Shown here: positions 8,533-17,610 of the stretch, piece by piece
Layout of the letters: every line of letters begins with the position of its first letter
How positions within the stretch are numbered: the first letter of the stretch is position 1
DNA from: JAAETI01 sp964195945
GTDB lineage: Bacteria > Actinomycetota > Acidimicrobiia > Spongiisociales > UBA5794
Assembly: GCA_964195945.1 (NCBI GenBank)
Contig: CAXMRC010000004.1
Location: forward strand, 20,772 to 84,771
DNA: 64,000 nt
Direction of reading: 5' to 3'
Program-made: the position numbers and the translations under genes
Notes under the pieces: model-generated
Database searches by the model: none
Seen by the model: only the letters and a program-made list of their open reading frames with translations
What the model was told of the DNA's origin: nothing

Positions 8533-9858
8533 CTATCCGCCCGCTCCCCCTGTGAAGTTCCAGCCCTCTAGATGGAGGCTCGGAACATACATCATGCCCG
8601 GCCCAAATTCCGAGTCGGCAAATCTTGCATCGTCACCGATCGCATGCACCCGACCCTGATCGAGCGCATCGACAAATGACTGGGTGAACCGCATGTTGGT
8701 CACCGCTCCGGTGATCTTTCCGTTTTCGATCATGAACGTTCCGTTCCTGGTCAGGCCGGTGACCGACAGTGCCTTCGGGTCTAACACACGGCAGTAGTTG
8801 AACGTCGCCACATAGAGGCCTCTATCCACAGAGGCGATCATCTCCTCGACTGACGCATCGCCCCCGTCTAGGAATACATGAGTGGGGAGAGGACCCCACA
8901 CTTCCGACCCGGGATCCCCATGACCCGTTGGCGCAACGCGCGCCTTCGCCGCGGTACGGCGATCGTGAGCCAGGCCTTTGACCACCCCACCCGAAACCAA
9001 GTCGAGGCGCTGCCGGGGAGTGCCTTCAGCGTCAAACCCGACACCGAGCGCACGGCTATCGGTGGCGTCGTCGTAGAGGTTGATCGATGCGTCAAACTGT
9101 TTCGCACCGACATCGGCAAACGACTGCCCTTCCGCATGGTGCTTGCCGTTGAAGCCGTAGTACGAGAGAAACATTGCGATTGTTGCAACACACTCCGGCG
9201 CCAATACAACTTCGTATTCGCCCGGCTTCAGATCGAACGCGTCGAGTCCTTGGTTGGCGCGCTGGGCGGCGAGAGACCCGACGGCACCGCCGTCAATATC
9301 GCCGATTCGCTGTGAAGTTGCATGTCCCGACCCGGCGGCACCGTTGCGCTGCTGAATGCCGTCGATGCTCGCCCTGGTGTAGCGCCCAAACGCACGATGG
9401 CCTGCGGTGTTCACAAAGGCGACGTCGTGTCCGACTGTTTCACAGTATCCGGCTGCACGCATTCCAGGGCCGGCAGCAACAAAGTCGGCGACCTTGCCAG
9501 CCCGTTCTGCCGGATCAGCAGCTGCAGTGGCGGCGTCGAAGTGCTTCGGGTCGACAACGTCCCGCGGTGGGGTCAGGCCGGGCCAGCCCTCGTCAACACG
9601 CTGCAAAGAGGCAACACCGATGGTGTCATCAACAAAGTTGTCGAGGCTCTCGAGGCTTGTGGTGGTTGCTGCGTTGACGCGACCATCCACTGCCACTCGC
9701 AAGGCAACCTCGTAGCCCTCGTCGGCCACGTTTTGGTGGATAAACGAGTTGGCAAATCTGGTCAGTGCCGACTCGCCGCCCGATACAACGATCTCGGCTT
9801 CGGCACGATCGCCGACGTGGTCAAGAACGTGGCCCGCGATCTCGATAGTGCGGCTCAT
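8533..9858 (-). CDS. pmbA: TldE/PmbA-family metalloprotease partner
   Basis: 441 residues, the usual size for PmbA (TldE). It shows family features such as the N-terminal helical domain, the YCETVGHDVAFVNTAG strand region and the C-terminal FNYCRVLDPKALSVTGLTRNG. TldE is the non-catalytic partner that with TldD forms a heterodimeric protease for unfolded peptides, used in maturation of some RiPPs and in degradation of CcdA antitoxin in E. coli. It lacks an HExxxH, as expected for TldE. Its ATG overlaps the tldD stop by 4 nt. No RiPP precursor or cyclodehydratase is visible nearby. Confidence 0.92.
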   Translation of the reverse strand: MSRTIEIAGHVLDHVGDRAEAEIVVSGGESALTRFANSFIHQNVADEGYEVALRVAVDGRVNAATTTSLESLDNFVDDTIGVASLQRVDEGWPGLTPPRDVVDPKHFDAATAAADPAERAGKVADFVAAGPGMRAAGYCETVGHDVAFVNTAGHRAFGRYTRASIDGIQQRNGAAGSGHATSQRIGDIDGGAVGSLAAQRANQGLDAFDLKPGEYEVVLAPECVATIAMFLSYYGFNGKHHAEGQSFADVGAKQFDASINLYDDATDSRALGVGFDAEGTPRQRLDLVSGGVVKGLAHDRRTAAKARVAPTGHGDPGSEVWGPLPTHVFLDGGDASVEEMIASVDRGLYVATFNYCRVLDPKALSVTGLTRNGTFMIENGKITGAVTNMRFTQSFVDALDQGRVHAIGDDARFADSEFGPGMMYVPSLHLEGWNFTGGAGG

Positions 9859-11309
9859 GCCCGTACCCCCAATCGCACCGAAGCGAATCTACCTGGCGCC
9901 GCTGAGTGTCCGGTGTGCGCCACCTGCATTGGTTGTCCCTTTCCACAGTTGGGCGTACCCCAGTGGATCCACTCATCTCCCCCGGCAAGTTTGTCGAGTT
10001 GGCCCCAGAACCGTGGAGTGATCCCGGTGTAGGTGGGGTTCTTCACCATGCGGCCCAGCTTGCCGTCTTTGACCTCCCAACCGATCTCGCAGCCGAACTG
10101 GAAATTGAGGCGCTTGTCGTCAATGGACCACGACCGATTCGTCGCCATGTAGACCCCGTCTTTAGTGTCGGCAATGATCTCTTCAAGGCTCGAATCACCC
10201 GGCAAGATCCCCACGTTGGTCATCCGCACCATCGGCAACCGGTTGTATCCATCGGCCCTGACCATCCCGCCTGGCGCCAAACCTGCAATTGACGCCGAAT
10301 CACGTCCAGACAGCACCCCGACCCACGTGCCTTCCTTGACGATGTCGACTCGCTGTGCGGCGGTTCCCTCATCGTCGTATCCGAACGTACCAAGAGCACC
10401 AGGAAGCGTTGCATCGGCGGTGATATTCATGAGCGGCGAGCCGTACTTGTGAGTGTGCAGATTCTCCAGGTCAAGATGAGAGGTTCCGGCAAATGCAGCT
10501 TCCCATCCGAGGATACGATCGAGTTCTATGGCATGACCGACCGATTCATGGATCTGCAATGCCAATTGTGAGCCCTCGAGGATGAGCGACTTCTCGCCCT
10601 CTTCCAGTTCCGGAGCTGACAGCAATGCTGCGGCCTCTTCGGCAACCCGACCGGCATTGCCGAGATAGTCCCATTTGCGAACAGTCTCATAGCCACCGGT
10701 CTCGTACTGCCCGAAAGACTGTGGATACGAACGCCGCTGTGTCTCATTCTCTCCGAGAGCAGTGGCGTCGTATCCACCGCCGGATTCCACGAGGTGTTGG
10801 TGAATGCGATGGCCCTGGGAGGACACAAACCATTTGTTTGTGTCCCAGAACGACAGATTTCCGCTCGCCAGAGCGATGCCGTTAACTTCCTGCATTGTTC
10901 TGGTCACTGCGACAAGCAGATCGACCTTTTCAGAAATCGGAATGGAGAACGGATCCTCGTCAGAGGGCGTTTCGTAGAACCCCTCGGTAACTGCCACATC
11001 GGCAAGTGGCATGTCTGGTCCAGGAACCGATGCCGAAGCGTGCGAGATGGCGGCGCTTTGCTCACCGGCGCGGCGTGCGGCCGCTGTGGTCAGATCAGAC
11101 GTTGCGTAGAACCCCCATGCCGATCCGGTGAGCGCCCGAACCCCGACACCTGCGTGCTCCGCCTGATCGATGGACTGCGGCTCCTGATTGAGAACCGCTA
11201 TCGATTGGTTCTTTGAAATTACGACCCGAGCGTCGGCGTACTGAGCACCGGCGGCGAGAGCGCCCTCAACTGCGGCCCTGGCAAGATCAAACACGTCGCA
11301 GACTCCCAA
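9855..11309 (-). CDS. tldD: TldD metalloprotease
   Basis: 484 residues, normal TldD length. The zinc motif HESVGH (His254, Glu255, His259; HExxxH) is followed by the expected Glu-rich helix (IELDRILG), and the third ligand region with a Cys lies near the C-terminus (GTPNCGKGQP). TldD is the catalytic subunit of the TldD/TldE protease. It is coupled to tldE by a 4-nt overlap and lies 41 bases downstream of a histidine kinase gene in the same direction. Confidence 0.95.
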   Translation of the reverse strand: MGVCDVFDLARAAVEGALAAGAQYADARVVISKNQSIAVLNQEPQSIDQAEHAGVGVRALTGSAWGFYATSDLTTAAARRAGEQSAAISHASASVPGPDMPLADVAVTEGFYETPSDEDPFSIPISEKVDLLVAVTRTMQEVNGIALASGNLSFWDTNKWFVSSQGHRIHQHLVESGGGYDATALGENETQRRSYPQSFGQYETGGYETVRKWDYLGNAGRVAEEAAALLSAPELEEGEKSLILEGSQLALQIHESVGHAIELDRILGWEAAFAGTSHLDLENLHTHKYGSPLMNITADATLPGALGTFGYDDEGTAAQRVDIVKEGTWVGVLSGRDSASIAGLAPGGMVRADGYNRLPMVRMTNVGILPGDSSLEEIIADTKDGVYMATNRSWSIDDKRLNFQFGCEIGWEVKDGKLGRMVKNPTYTGITPRFWGQLDKLAGGDEWIHWGTPNCGKGQPMQVAHTGHSAAPGRFASVRLGVRA

Positions 11310-11350
11310 CTGGTTGACCCAACCGATGCTAGCCGTAGGCAGAAACGCTT

Positions 11351-12895
11351 CTACGAGGAGGGTAGATCCAGCTGGAAGATGCTACGACCGTCTTTGTAGG
11401 CGTAGGACAACTCGCCGTCCATACGTCGTGTCAACTCTCGGGAGATCGCAAGACCGAGACCGAGTGATCCCAATATGCGTTCGCCATCAGCGGCCTGGAA
11501 ATAGGGCACAAAGATCGTCTCGCGATGTTCAAGGGCCACGCCGTCACCGTCATCGATGACCCTGACGTACGGTCGGTCCGCACTACCTACCTCAATGGAC
11601 ACCTCATCTCCGCCGTACCGGACAGCGTTGGTTATGAGGTTGCGAACGATCTGGCGAACGCGAACCGGGTCCGCCGAGGCGGAGATCAGCTGCCCTGATA
11701 TCGCGATGGACTCGAAATCGGGGTTCGACCGTTGACAGTCAGACAGCGCAATCGCTGCGATCGAGTTGAGCTCGATGACCTCCGGATTGATCGAGACCCG
11801 ACCCGCATCAAGGTTGGCTGCCACCAGAAGGTCTTCAACAATAAGGCTGAGGTCCGCCGACTGCGCTGCCACAAGTCCCGTCAATTCCCGCAACTCTTCC
11901 TCGTCGAAACTCTCCCAACGCGTCGACAGCTCCTCCGATAAGCCAAAAACGGCAGCCAGCGGAGTGCGCAATTCGTGGCTGACACTCGCTATGAAGCGGT
12001 CTTTGTCTGCAACAAGTCGCTCCAGCCTTCTCTCTGTTGCCCGCAGCTGGGTGAGGTCGAGCAGAGAGACTGCCACCCTGGACAGATCACCGCCCCTGTT
12101 GGATCGGGGAACGGTCCAACGGAGGCGACACTCGAAGGGTTCTCCGACGAAATTGACCCCGACGAAGTCTGCCTCGTGGTCGGTTCCGCCATCCCACAAT
12201 GTCACGAACTGGTCCCGGAATGCGTGCAGTACCTGTGGGGTTAACTCGTCTTGACGAAAACCGCGCAAGATCGCAAGAACCGACGGGGCTTTCAGCATAT
12301 CGACCGTCGCCGCGTTCACCCGACTCGTTCGGATACTCATGATGGCCCGCTCAACATCCGCCGGGTGCTCATCCATGTAGGCGGTCAACTCCGACACTCC
12401 CTCGGCGCGCAAACGGTCAAGCCATACGCCGACGGCTGTGAAGTCCTCTTCACGCATGGCGACGGGGGCCCACTCGAAGAGAGATCGGTAGCGCTCTTCT
12501 TGATCCTTGAGACGTCGCTGCGCATCGTCGACACTCGATCGATCGGTGACGATAACGCCAAGCATCGAAGGACCGTCCCCGTCAATTATGAAGGCATCGA
12601 CTTCGACAAGGAGATCAGACGACGTTCTCGCCGCGACCGGCGTAACCGGAATCTGACGTCTCACCGCCTCGAGCATCCGCATTACGGCGGTGGCACTGAC
12701 CCGCCAGAATCCGCTCAACACGTCTACCGGCGAGCCACTGTCGAGATCCAGGTGCAGGAGATCAATGGCAACCGCGTTGGCTTCGACTACATGCGAACGC
12801 TCATCAATAATGAGAAGAGGCGTGTGTGCGTGCTCGAAGAACGCAAGAAAAAGCGCGGCATCGGGTGAAGAGCGTTGGATGTGCATCTGCTGCAA
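11351..12895 (-). CDS. PAS-containing soluble sensor histidine kinase, orphan
   Basis: 514 residues without an obvious membrane helix. Residues 20-125 look like a PAS domain (HTPLLIIDERSHVVEANAVA), 130-290 a second, degenerate PAS-like region (EERYRSLFEWAPVAMREEDF), then HisKA with His307 in SHELRTPLA and HATPase_c (N-box NLITNAVRYGG, G boxes DDGDGV and GLGLAISREL). It should autophosphorylate in response to a cytosolic signal. No response regulator is adjacent. Its catalytic half is strikingly like that of the kinase at 14413-16350. The first codon is TTG (with an ATG three codons on), and the ribosome binding site is weak, so the exact start is uncertain. Confidence 0.88.
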   Translation of the reverse strand: MQQMHIQRSSPDAALFLAFFEHAHTPLLIIDERSHVVEANAVAIDLLHLDLDSGSPVDVLSGFWRVSATAVMRMLEAVRRQIPVTPVAARTSSDLLVEVDAFIIDGDGPSMLGVIVTDRSSVDDAQRRLKDQEERYRSLFEWAPVAMREEDFTAVGVWLDRLRAEGVSELTAYMDEHPADVERAIMSIRTSRVNAATVDMLKAPSVLAILRGFRQDELTPQVLHAFRDQFVTLWDGGTDHEADFVGVNFVGEPFECRLRWTVPRSNRGGDLSRVAVSLLDLTQLRATERRLERLVADKDRFIASVSHELRTPLAAVFGLSEELSTRWESFDEEELRELTGLVAAQSADLSLIVEDLLVAANLDAGRVSINPEVIELNSIAAIALSDCQRSNPDFESIAISGQLISASADPVRVRQIVRNLITNAVRYGGDEVSIEVGSADRPYVRVIDDGDGVALEHRETIFVPYFQAADGERILGSLGLGLAISRELTRRMDGELSYAYKDGRSIFQLDLPSS

Positions 12896-12998
12896 GATTG
12901 ACCATTCGACAACTGACTTTGTTCCATAGCTATCGGCAGCAGTCCTGGCCAGCCAAAGGAAACAGTTCCCCTTGTCCCAACTGATGATTCCGTTGTGC

Positions 12999-13682
12999 CT
13001 ATGGCCGCGGCGCGGCGTTGGCGAGGATCTTCTCCAGTGGTTTTCGACTCAATGCCGGCACAGAGCATCCCGCGGCGGGGTATCCGATGGGGAACAAGGC
13101 AAAAGGGCGCTCGTTCTCAGGTCGGTCCAGAATCCTCGAGAGGAACGCCATCGGGCTTGGCGTGTGTGTCAGCGTGGCAAGACCCATGTTGTGAATAGCC
13201 GCAACAAATATGCCTGCAGCAATGCCAACGCTCTCCTTCACGTAGTAGTTCTTGTGAGTCTCGCCATCGGCGGTGATGGTGTATCGCTGCTCAAACAACA
13301 CGACAAGCCAGGGCGCATCCTCCAGATACGGTTTGCTGGAAGTGGTACCGAGCGGTGCGAGGGCCGCCTTCCACTCGGCAGGAAGCCGGCCGCCCTCATA
13401 ATTCTCGGCCTCTTCTTCCTCGGCAGCCTCGCGGATCCTCGTCTTCACGGTGGAGTCGCCAATTAGTACAAAGGTCCATGGTTGCCGATTGGCACCAGAA
13501 GGTGCTGTTGAGGCCGTTTGGACTGCATATTCGATCAAGTTCCTGGGCACCGGATCGCTGGAGAATTCACGAACACTGCGCCGGCTGTTCAGCAACTCGT
13601 AGAACTTGACGGCACGACCGGACATCTCTTCCGGCGAGCGCCGCACAACGTCATATGGAACCGATGGGACCTCAGGAGTCAA
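12999..13682 (-). CDS. Iodotyrosine-deiodinase-like nitroreductase-family flavoprotein
   Basis: 227 residues of the nitroreductase (FMN) superfamily. The N-terminal part (EEMSGRAVKFYELLNSRRSV) and the FMN loop TAPSGANRQPWTFV closely resemble mammalian iodotyrosine deiodinase as I remember it. The active-site lid region of that enzyme also aligns: Glu91, Tyr95 (in EEEEAENY) and Lys117 (in KPYLEDAPW) match the Glu-Tyr-Lys triad that binds the halotyrosine zwitterion. Homologues in bacteria are known to dehalogenate halotyrosines. Reductive dehalogenation is therefore a reasonable inference, generic nitroreductase the fallback. It is monocistronic or leads into the kinase gene 103 bases downstream. 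Confidence 0.85.
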   Translation of the reverse strand: MTPEVPSVPYDVVRRSPEEMSGRAVKFYELLNSRRSVREFSSDPVPRNLIEYAVQTASTAPSGANRQPWTFVLIGDSTVKTRIREAAEEEEAENYEGGRLPAEWKAALAPLGTTSSKPYLEDAPWLVVLFEQRYTITADGETHKNYYVKESVGIAAGIFVAAIHNMGLATLTHTPSPMAFLSRILDRPENERPFALFPIGYPAAGCSVPALSRKPLEKILANAAPRP

Positions 13683-13786
13683 ATCTCCACCCTTTGCTGG
13701 CTGGCCACAACCCTACCCACAATGATGCTCGTGGAGATACCCAACAACGGTCTCGGGGATCTCACGGTCCCTACTCCGAAAAACAA

Positions 13787-13814
13787 TTGTGGCCGGACAT
13801 TTGTCCGGCCACAA
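13787..13814 (-). terminator. Intrinsic terminator of small secreted protein gene
   Basis: A perfect 13-bp stem, TTGTGGCCGGACA pairing with TGTCCGGCCACAA around a 2-base loop, followed on the minus strand by TTGTTTTT. It lies 21 bases after the stop of the 79-residue gene at 13836-14075 and before the flavoprotein gene, so the two are separate transcripts. Confidence 0.88.
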
Positions 13815-13835
13815 CCCTATGCGAAACGTTGGTGG

Positions 13836-14075
13836 TTACCCCCAGCTCGGACCAAAGTAGTCGACGGGCGGCAGCTCGATGCTGGAGTACCACGTCCAAG
13901 ATGGCCCGGCCAAAGTCACGTCGTCGTCGGCAACTAACTCGACTCCGGCTGGCTCCTCCGGAGCGGCAGTGGCGGTCCAACTGTTACTTATGGCCGCAAA
14001 AGCGACCGAAAGGGTCAGTACGAGAGCAGCGACAAGAGCGACGGCTCGTCTGGGCAAAACACCTGTGGTCAGCAT
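13836..14075 (-). CDS. Small secreted protein of unknown function
   Basis: 79 residues: a Sec signal peptide (basic start PRRAVALVAALVLTLSVAFA, probable cleavage near AxA around residue 38) and a mature peptide of only about 40 residues, acidic and aromatic, ending SSIELPPVDYFGPSWG. A strong ribosome binding site (AGGAGG, 7-8 bases from the ATG) and a strong terminator just after the stop support a real, well-expressed monocistronic gene. I do not recognise a family. Its neighbours, a deiodinase-like enzyme and two orphan kinases, give no direct clue. Confidence 0.7.
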   Translation of the reverse strand: MLTTGVLPRRAVALVAALVLTLSVAFAAISNSWTATAAPEEPAGVELVADDDVTLAGPSWTWYSSIELPPVDYFGPSWG

Positions 14076-14412
14076 CCGTGCAACCTCCTAGTTCTGGGAA
14101 ACAAGATTGTCTATCCATCCTCGAATCGGCATTTCGGTAACAAAAGCTTGAGAACCAAATAGGCCACGCACAACATGACTAGTCGGACTAGGCAGGTCAC
14201 CGTGCCGTGTAGTAATCATCAAGATTTGCGCCCCGAAATGCCGACAATGACAGGTAGTGACCTATTCACCACGCTCTTGTGACAAGGAAGTTTCGGAGAC
14301 CGCGCCACGCACAGATATTTGCGTCGCGACCGATGTCGTCGCCGCGATCGTTGACGGTTCAACACCGCAGGATGTTCGTCTGAGGGACGAGCCATCGGCG
14401 GAGATGAACAAG

Positions 14413-16350
14413 ATGGCAGAGGCGACCCGCCATAAGCGGGCAGTCTGGGTTGTTCCCTTCCTCACCGTAGGCATGCTTATCAACGCGGCCATCCTCTATT
14501 TGATAGTGCTCAGAGGCGGCGGATCAGTTGCCGGCCCTGGCCAGCTCACCTGGTGGATGCTGGCTATTGGCTTTGTCCTGTCAGAAAGCATGATGGTTCA
14601 TCTACCGGCCCGACGAGACTCGCATACGATCTCGATGAGCGAGATTCCGTTGGTTATGGGACTTGCCATGGCTGCCCCCATGGCAGTGATCGCGGCGCGG
14701 GTGCTCGCCGGGGCGACCGTGTTGGTTGCGAGGCGCCAACCGTTGCTCAAGCTCACGTTCAACCTCGCCCTCTTCACGCTGGAAACAACCGTTGCCATTG
14801 CTACATATCGGATCGTGCTCGGCGCCTCGACACCAGCTTCACCACAAGGCTGGCTTGCCGCGATGGTCGCCATCGCCGTTGCCGTGACAGTTTCGGCAGC
14901 CCTGGTGGACGTGGTCATCGCTCTCAGCGACCGCCGCCGCAGGCTTGCCGAGATCATCCGGTCGTTTGCAGTCGGGTCGCTGATAAGCATCGCAGTCGGC
15001 TTTGTCGGCACCATTGGCGTCGTTGTTCTGGAATATGAGCCACGAGCGATGCTGCTTCTTGCCACCGCCATGACGTTCTTCTTCATACTGTTCCGCGCCT
15101 TCGGGTCATTGAGCCGACGCCATGATGATCTCAGCTCGCTTTATGACTTCACCAACCAAGTCGATGGCACCCTTGGGAGCAGGGATATCGCGGTTGTCAC
15201 CTTGCGGGAGGCGGTATCGATACTTCGCGGACAGCACGGCGAAATCATCTTGTCCGACTCCGCCGATTCTCACGCCTCGTACCTCGGCTTCTCTGCTGGG
15301 GAGAACCCGGCGCAGCATCAGATGCCGGTCGCCGAAGTAGCGGAACTATTCGAGCTGTCGCTAGGAGACAAAGCAGCGCGAATGTTCGGCCCCGAGACGC
15401 GGGACAGCCGGCTCCGAATTGCCGTCGGTCGCAGCGCCGCCTGCGGAATGATCTCGCCGATTCGCCATGGAGACGGCAGCATCGGCGTGCTCGTGGTGAC
15501 CGGTCGCACGGGGATCGCCAAGCGGTTCTCCAAAGCCGATCTCGAGCTGCTCGACACGATCGCCAATCACGCGAGCCTTACTCTGGAAAGGGCCAGGGTC
15601 ATTGAACAGCTCCAGAACGAAATCACTCAAAAACAGATACTTATTCGTTCCAAAGATCAGCTAATCGCCGCCGTTAGCCACGAGCTTCGCACCCCGCTAA
15701 CTGGTGTCCTCGGGTTCGCAGAGATGCTGCGCGACAACCGGTACGACTTCAGCACAGAGGACGAGGACGCAATGCTGAAGTCCATTGCCGAGGAAGCTGG
15801 GGATCTCACAAATCTGGTCGAAGACTTGTTGACGGCGGCCAGGGCTCAGATGGGTTCACTCACAATCGTTCCCGGCTCTGTGGAGCTTCGTCCTCTCATC
15901 TCGAGAGTTGTGGAAACAACCGCAGGGTCCGCCCACCACGTGGTTGTCACTGGTTGTGACGCGACCGTGGTAGCCGACGATGGCCGCGTTCGACAGATCC
16001 TCCGCAACCTGATCACGAACGCCCAAAGATATGGTGGACACCAAATCCACGTCGCCACTCAAGTCGAAGGCGAGTCCGCTCACATCCGAGTGAGCGACAA
16101 TGGGGATGGCATCCCGGAGAGTGACCAGGAGCGGATCTTCGCCCCCTACGAGAGCGCCCACGATCCGGGGACACAACCTGGATCACTCGGACTGGGTTTG
16201 ACCATTTCGCGATCGTTGGCGCGGCTGATGGGTGGCGATCTGTCCTACCACCGCGGTGACGGCTGGACCACGTTCGATTTCTGTCTCCCGATGCAACTCG
16301 AGTCGACCCCACGTTCGACGACGGTCACCGTCGAACTCAAACCGGTCTGA
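14413..16350 (+). CDS. Membrane sensor histidine kinase with GAF-like domain, orphan
   Basis: 645 residues from the ATG at 14413, chosen because GGAG lies 9 bases before it; in-frame alternatives are ATG 14404 and GTG 14257. Residues 1-220 carry about seven to eight membrane helices, 250-400 a GAF-like sensor (LLDTIANHASLTLERARV), then a coiled linker, HisKA with His423 in SHELRTPLTG, and HATPase_c (NLITNAQRYGG, DNGDGI, GLGLTISRSL). No response regulator is adjacent. The catalytic half parallels the kinase at 11351-12895, suggesting a duplication with swapped input domains. If 14413 is right, 14076-14412 is a leader region in which I see no further gene. Confidence 0.88.
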   Translation: MAEATRHKRAVWVVPFLTVGMLINAAILYLIVLRGGGSVAGPGQLTWWMLAIGFVLSESMMVHLPARRDSHTISMSEIPLVMGLAMAAPMAVIAARVLAGATVLVARRQPLLKLTFNLALFTLETTVAIATYRIVLGASTPASPQGWLAAMVAIAVAVTVSAALVDVVIALSDRRRRLAEIIRSFAVGSLISIAVGFVGTIGVVVLEYEPRAMLLLATAMTFFFILFRAFGSLSRRHDDLSSLYDFTNQVDGTLGSRDIAVVTLREAVSILRGQHGEIILSDSADSHASYLGFSAGENPAQHQMPVAEVAELFELSLGDKAARMFGPETRDSRLRIAVGRSAACGMISPIRHGDGSIGVLVVTGRTGIAKRFSKADLELLDTIANHASLTLERARVIEQLQNEITQKQILIRSKDQLIAAVSHELRTPLTGVLGFAEMLRDNRYDFSTEDEDAMLKSIAEEAGDLTNLVEDLLTAARAQMGSLTIVPGSVELRPLISRVVETTAGSAHHVVVTGCDATVVADDGRVRQILRNLITNAQRYGGHQIHVATQVEGESAHIRVSDNGDGIPESDQERIFAPYESAHDPGTQPGSLGLGLTISRSLARLMGGDLSYHRGDGWTTFDFCLPMQLESTPRSTTVTVELKPV

Positions 16351-16416
16351 GGCACGGCGGCACCTCCATTCGCCTGATTCGTTGCTACACCCGGCCAAGG
16401 CTGGGACACTGACGAT

Positions 16417-16953
16417 ATGCACACTCATGAATGGCCAGGCGAATTCACTTACTGCCCGCGTTGCGCCACCCTCTTAGAAGATGCTGAGGTCTCCGGAAAG
16501 ATTCGAAAACGGTGCCCAGAGTGTCGCTATGTCCACTTCCGCAACCCCGGGGTGGGCGCAGCTGTGGTCATCTGGGAAAACGAGCATCTACTGCTCATCA
16601 AGCGAGGCAAGGGCGCCACCAAGCCGGGTCTGTGGGCGATCCCCGCAGGATATGTGGACTACGGCGAAGACGTTCGAGAAGCTGCAGCCAGGGAACTCCA
16701 CGAGGAGACAGGGCTACACGCCGAGATTGGCGATGTGGTGTGGGTGCAATCCAATTTTCACGATCCAGGCAAACTTACTGTCGGGATTTGGTTTGCCGGC
16801 GCAGTTTCGGGCGGCCAATTGAAAGCGGGTGATGACGCTGACGATGCGGCCTTTTTTGCCCTTGACGAACTGCCTCCGCTGGCATTCGAAACGGACGTCG
16901 GTTACCTGAAGTCACTCGGGGTCGATGCAGTTCGGGCAGAACTAGAGTCCTAG
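16417..16953 (+). CDS. Nudix hydrolase with zinc ribbon (NudC/ADP-ribose type)
   Basis: 178 residues. An N-terminal zinc ribbon (CPRC at 13-16, CPEC at 33-36) precedes a Nudix domain whose box is complete at 78-100 (G..5..E..7..REL.EE.G: GYVDYGEDV then REAAARELHEETGL in total). Proteins of this layout cleave nucleoside diphosphate derivatives such as NADH or ADP-ribose; the substrate cannot be read from the sequence. The last 12 bases overlap the end of the convergent yceH gene. Confidence 0.92.
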   Translation: MHTHEWPGEFTYCPRCATLLEDAEVSGKIRKRCPECRYVHFRNPGVGAAVVIWENEHLLLIKRGKGATKPGLWAIPAGYVDYGEDVREAAARELHEETGLHAEIGDVVWVQSNFHDPGKLTVGIWFAGAVSGGQLKAGDDADDAAFFALDELPPLAFETDVGYLKSLGVDAVRAELES

Positions 16954-17610
16954 CTCGCGCTCCATCCTGGCAACACGCTCGCGCAATTCCGCCAGCTCCA
17001 ACTCCAGTTCGGCAACCCGGCTTTGGTCCCCAACGTCGACGACCATGTCAACGGGCGCAGCGACTGTCTCATCGCTCTCATTGACCGGCTTGCCTAAGAG
17101 ATGTCGATAACGCGACTCCTTCTCCCCCGGCCTGCGCATCAGCATCTCCACGAGCGGCTCCTCGACCGCTGCCAGCACACCCAACTCTTCAGCAACATCG
17201 TCGAGCCCGGCGAACTCGGCATATCGGCCGGTCCGACCCCGAAGCTCCCCGAGTGTCTGCGCCCCCCTGAGCAACAACACCGCAAGAAGAGCAGCTTGCC
17301 GGGGCGCGACCTTCAGGATCTCCGTGGCTACATGCTTGTACTTCAAGGACCGATCTCCCTTGCCATGCACAGTGCGAGCAAGACCTTGACCACGCAATCG
17401 ATCGACGGCGTCGACAACCTCGGTTTCGCTGAAGTCAACGACCGGAGCGCGGTTGGATTTCTGGTTGCAAGCGCTGACAAGCGAGTTAACCGTCATCGGG
17501 TAGTAGTCAGGAGTCGTCATCTCCTTCTCGATGAGGCAACCCAGCACTCTGACTTCGCGCTCAGTGAGTTCCATGCGCTGATAGTAAGGCTTCGGCGCAA
17601 CTCGGGTCAC
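16942..17610 (-). CDS. YceH family (DUF480) winged-helix protein
   Basis: 222 residues from a GTG at 17610 that overlaps the stop of the glycerate kinase gene as GTGA; an ATG 12 codons further in (17574, MELTEREVRVLGCLIEK) matches the usual YceH N-terminus and may be the true start. Conserved signatures are seen: TTPDYYPMTVNSLVSACNQK, a LLRGAQTLGELRGRTGR segment and a REPGxxESRYxHL-like end (RRPGEKESRYRHLL). YceH has two winged-helix domains; its role is not established. A heptad-rich C-terminal helix (190-222) is added here. The gene overlaps the convergent Nudix gene by 12 nt. Confidence 0.9.
   Translation of the reverse strand: MTRVAPKPYYQRMELTEREVRVLGCLIEKEMTTPDYYPMTVNSLVSACNQKSNRAPVVDFSETEVVDAVDRLRGQGLARTVHGKGDRSLKYKHVATEILKVAPRQAALLAVLLLRGAQTLGELRGRTGRYAEFAGLDDVAEELGVLAAVEEPLVEMLMRRPGEKESRYRHLLGKPVNESDETVAAPVDMVVDVGDQSRVAELELELAELRERVARMERELGL

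Noticed and set aside
8533..11309. TldD/TldE pair as part of a RiPP biosynthetic cluster
   Set aside because: No precursor peptide, cyclodehydratase or radical SAM gene is nearby; the housekeeping protease role is the simpler reading.
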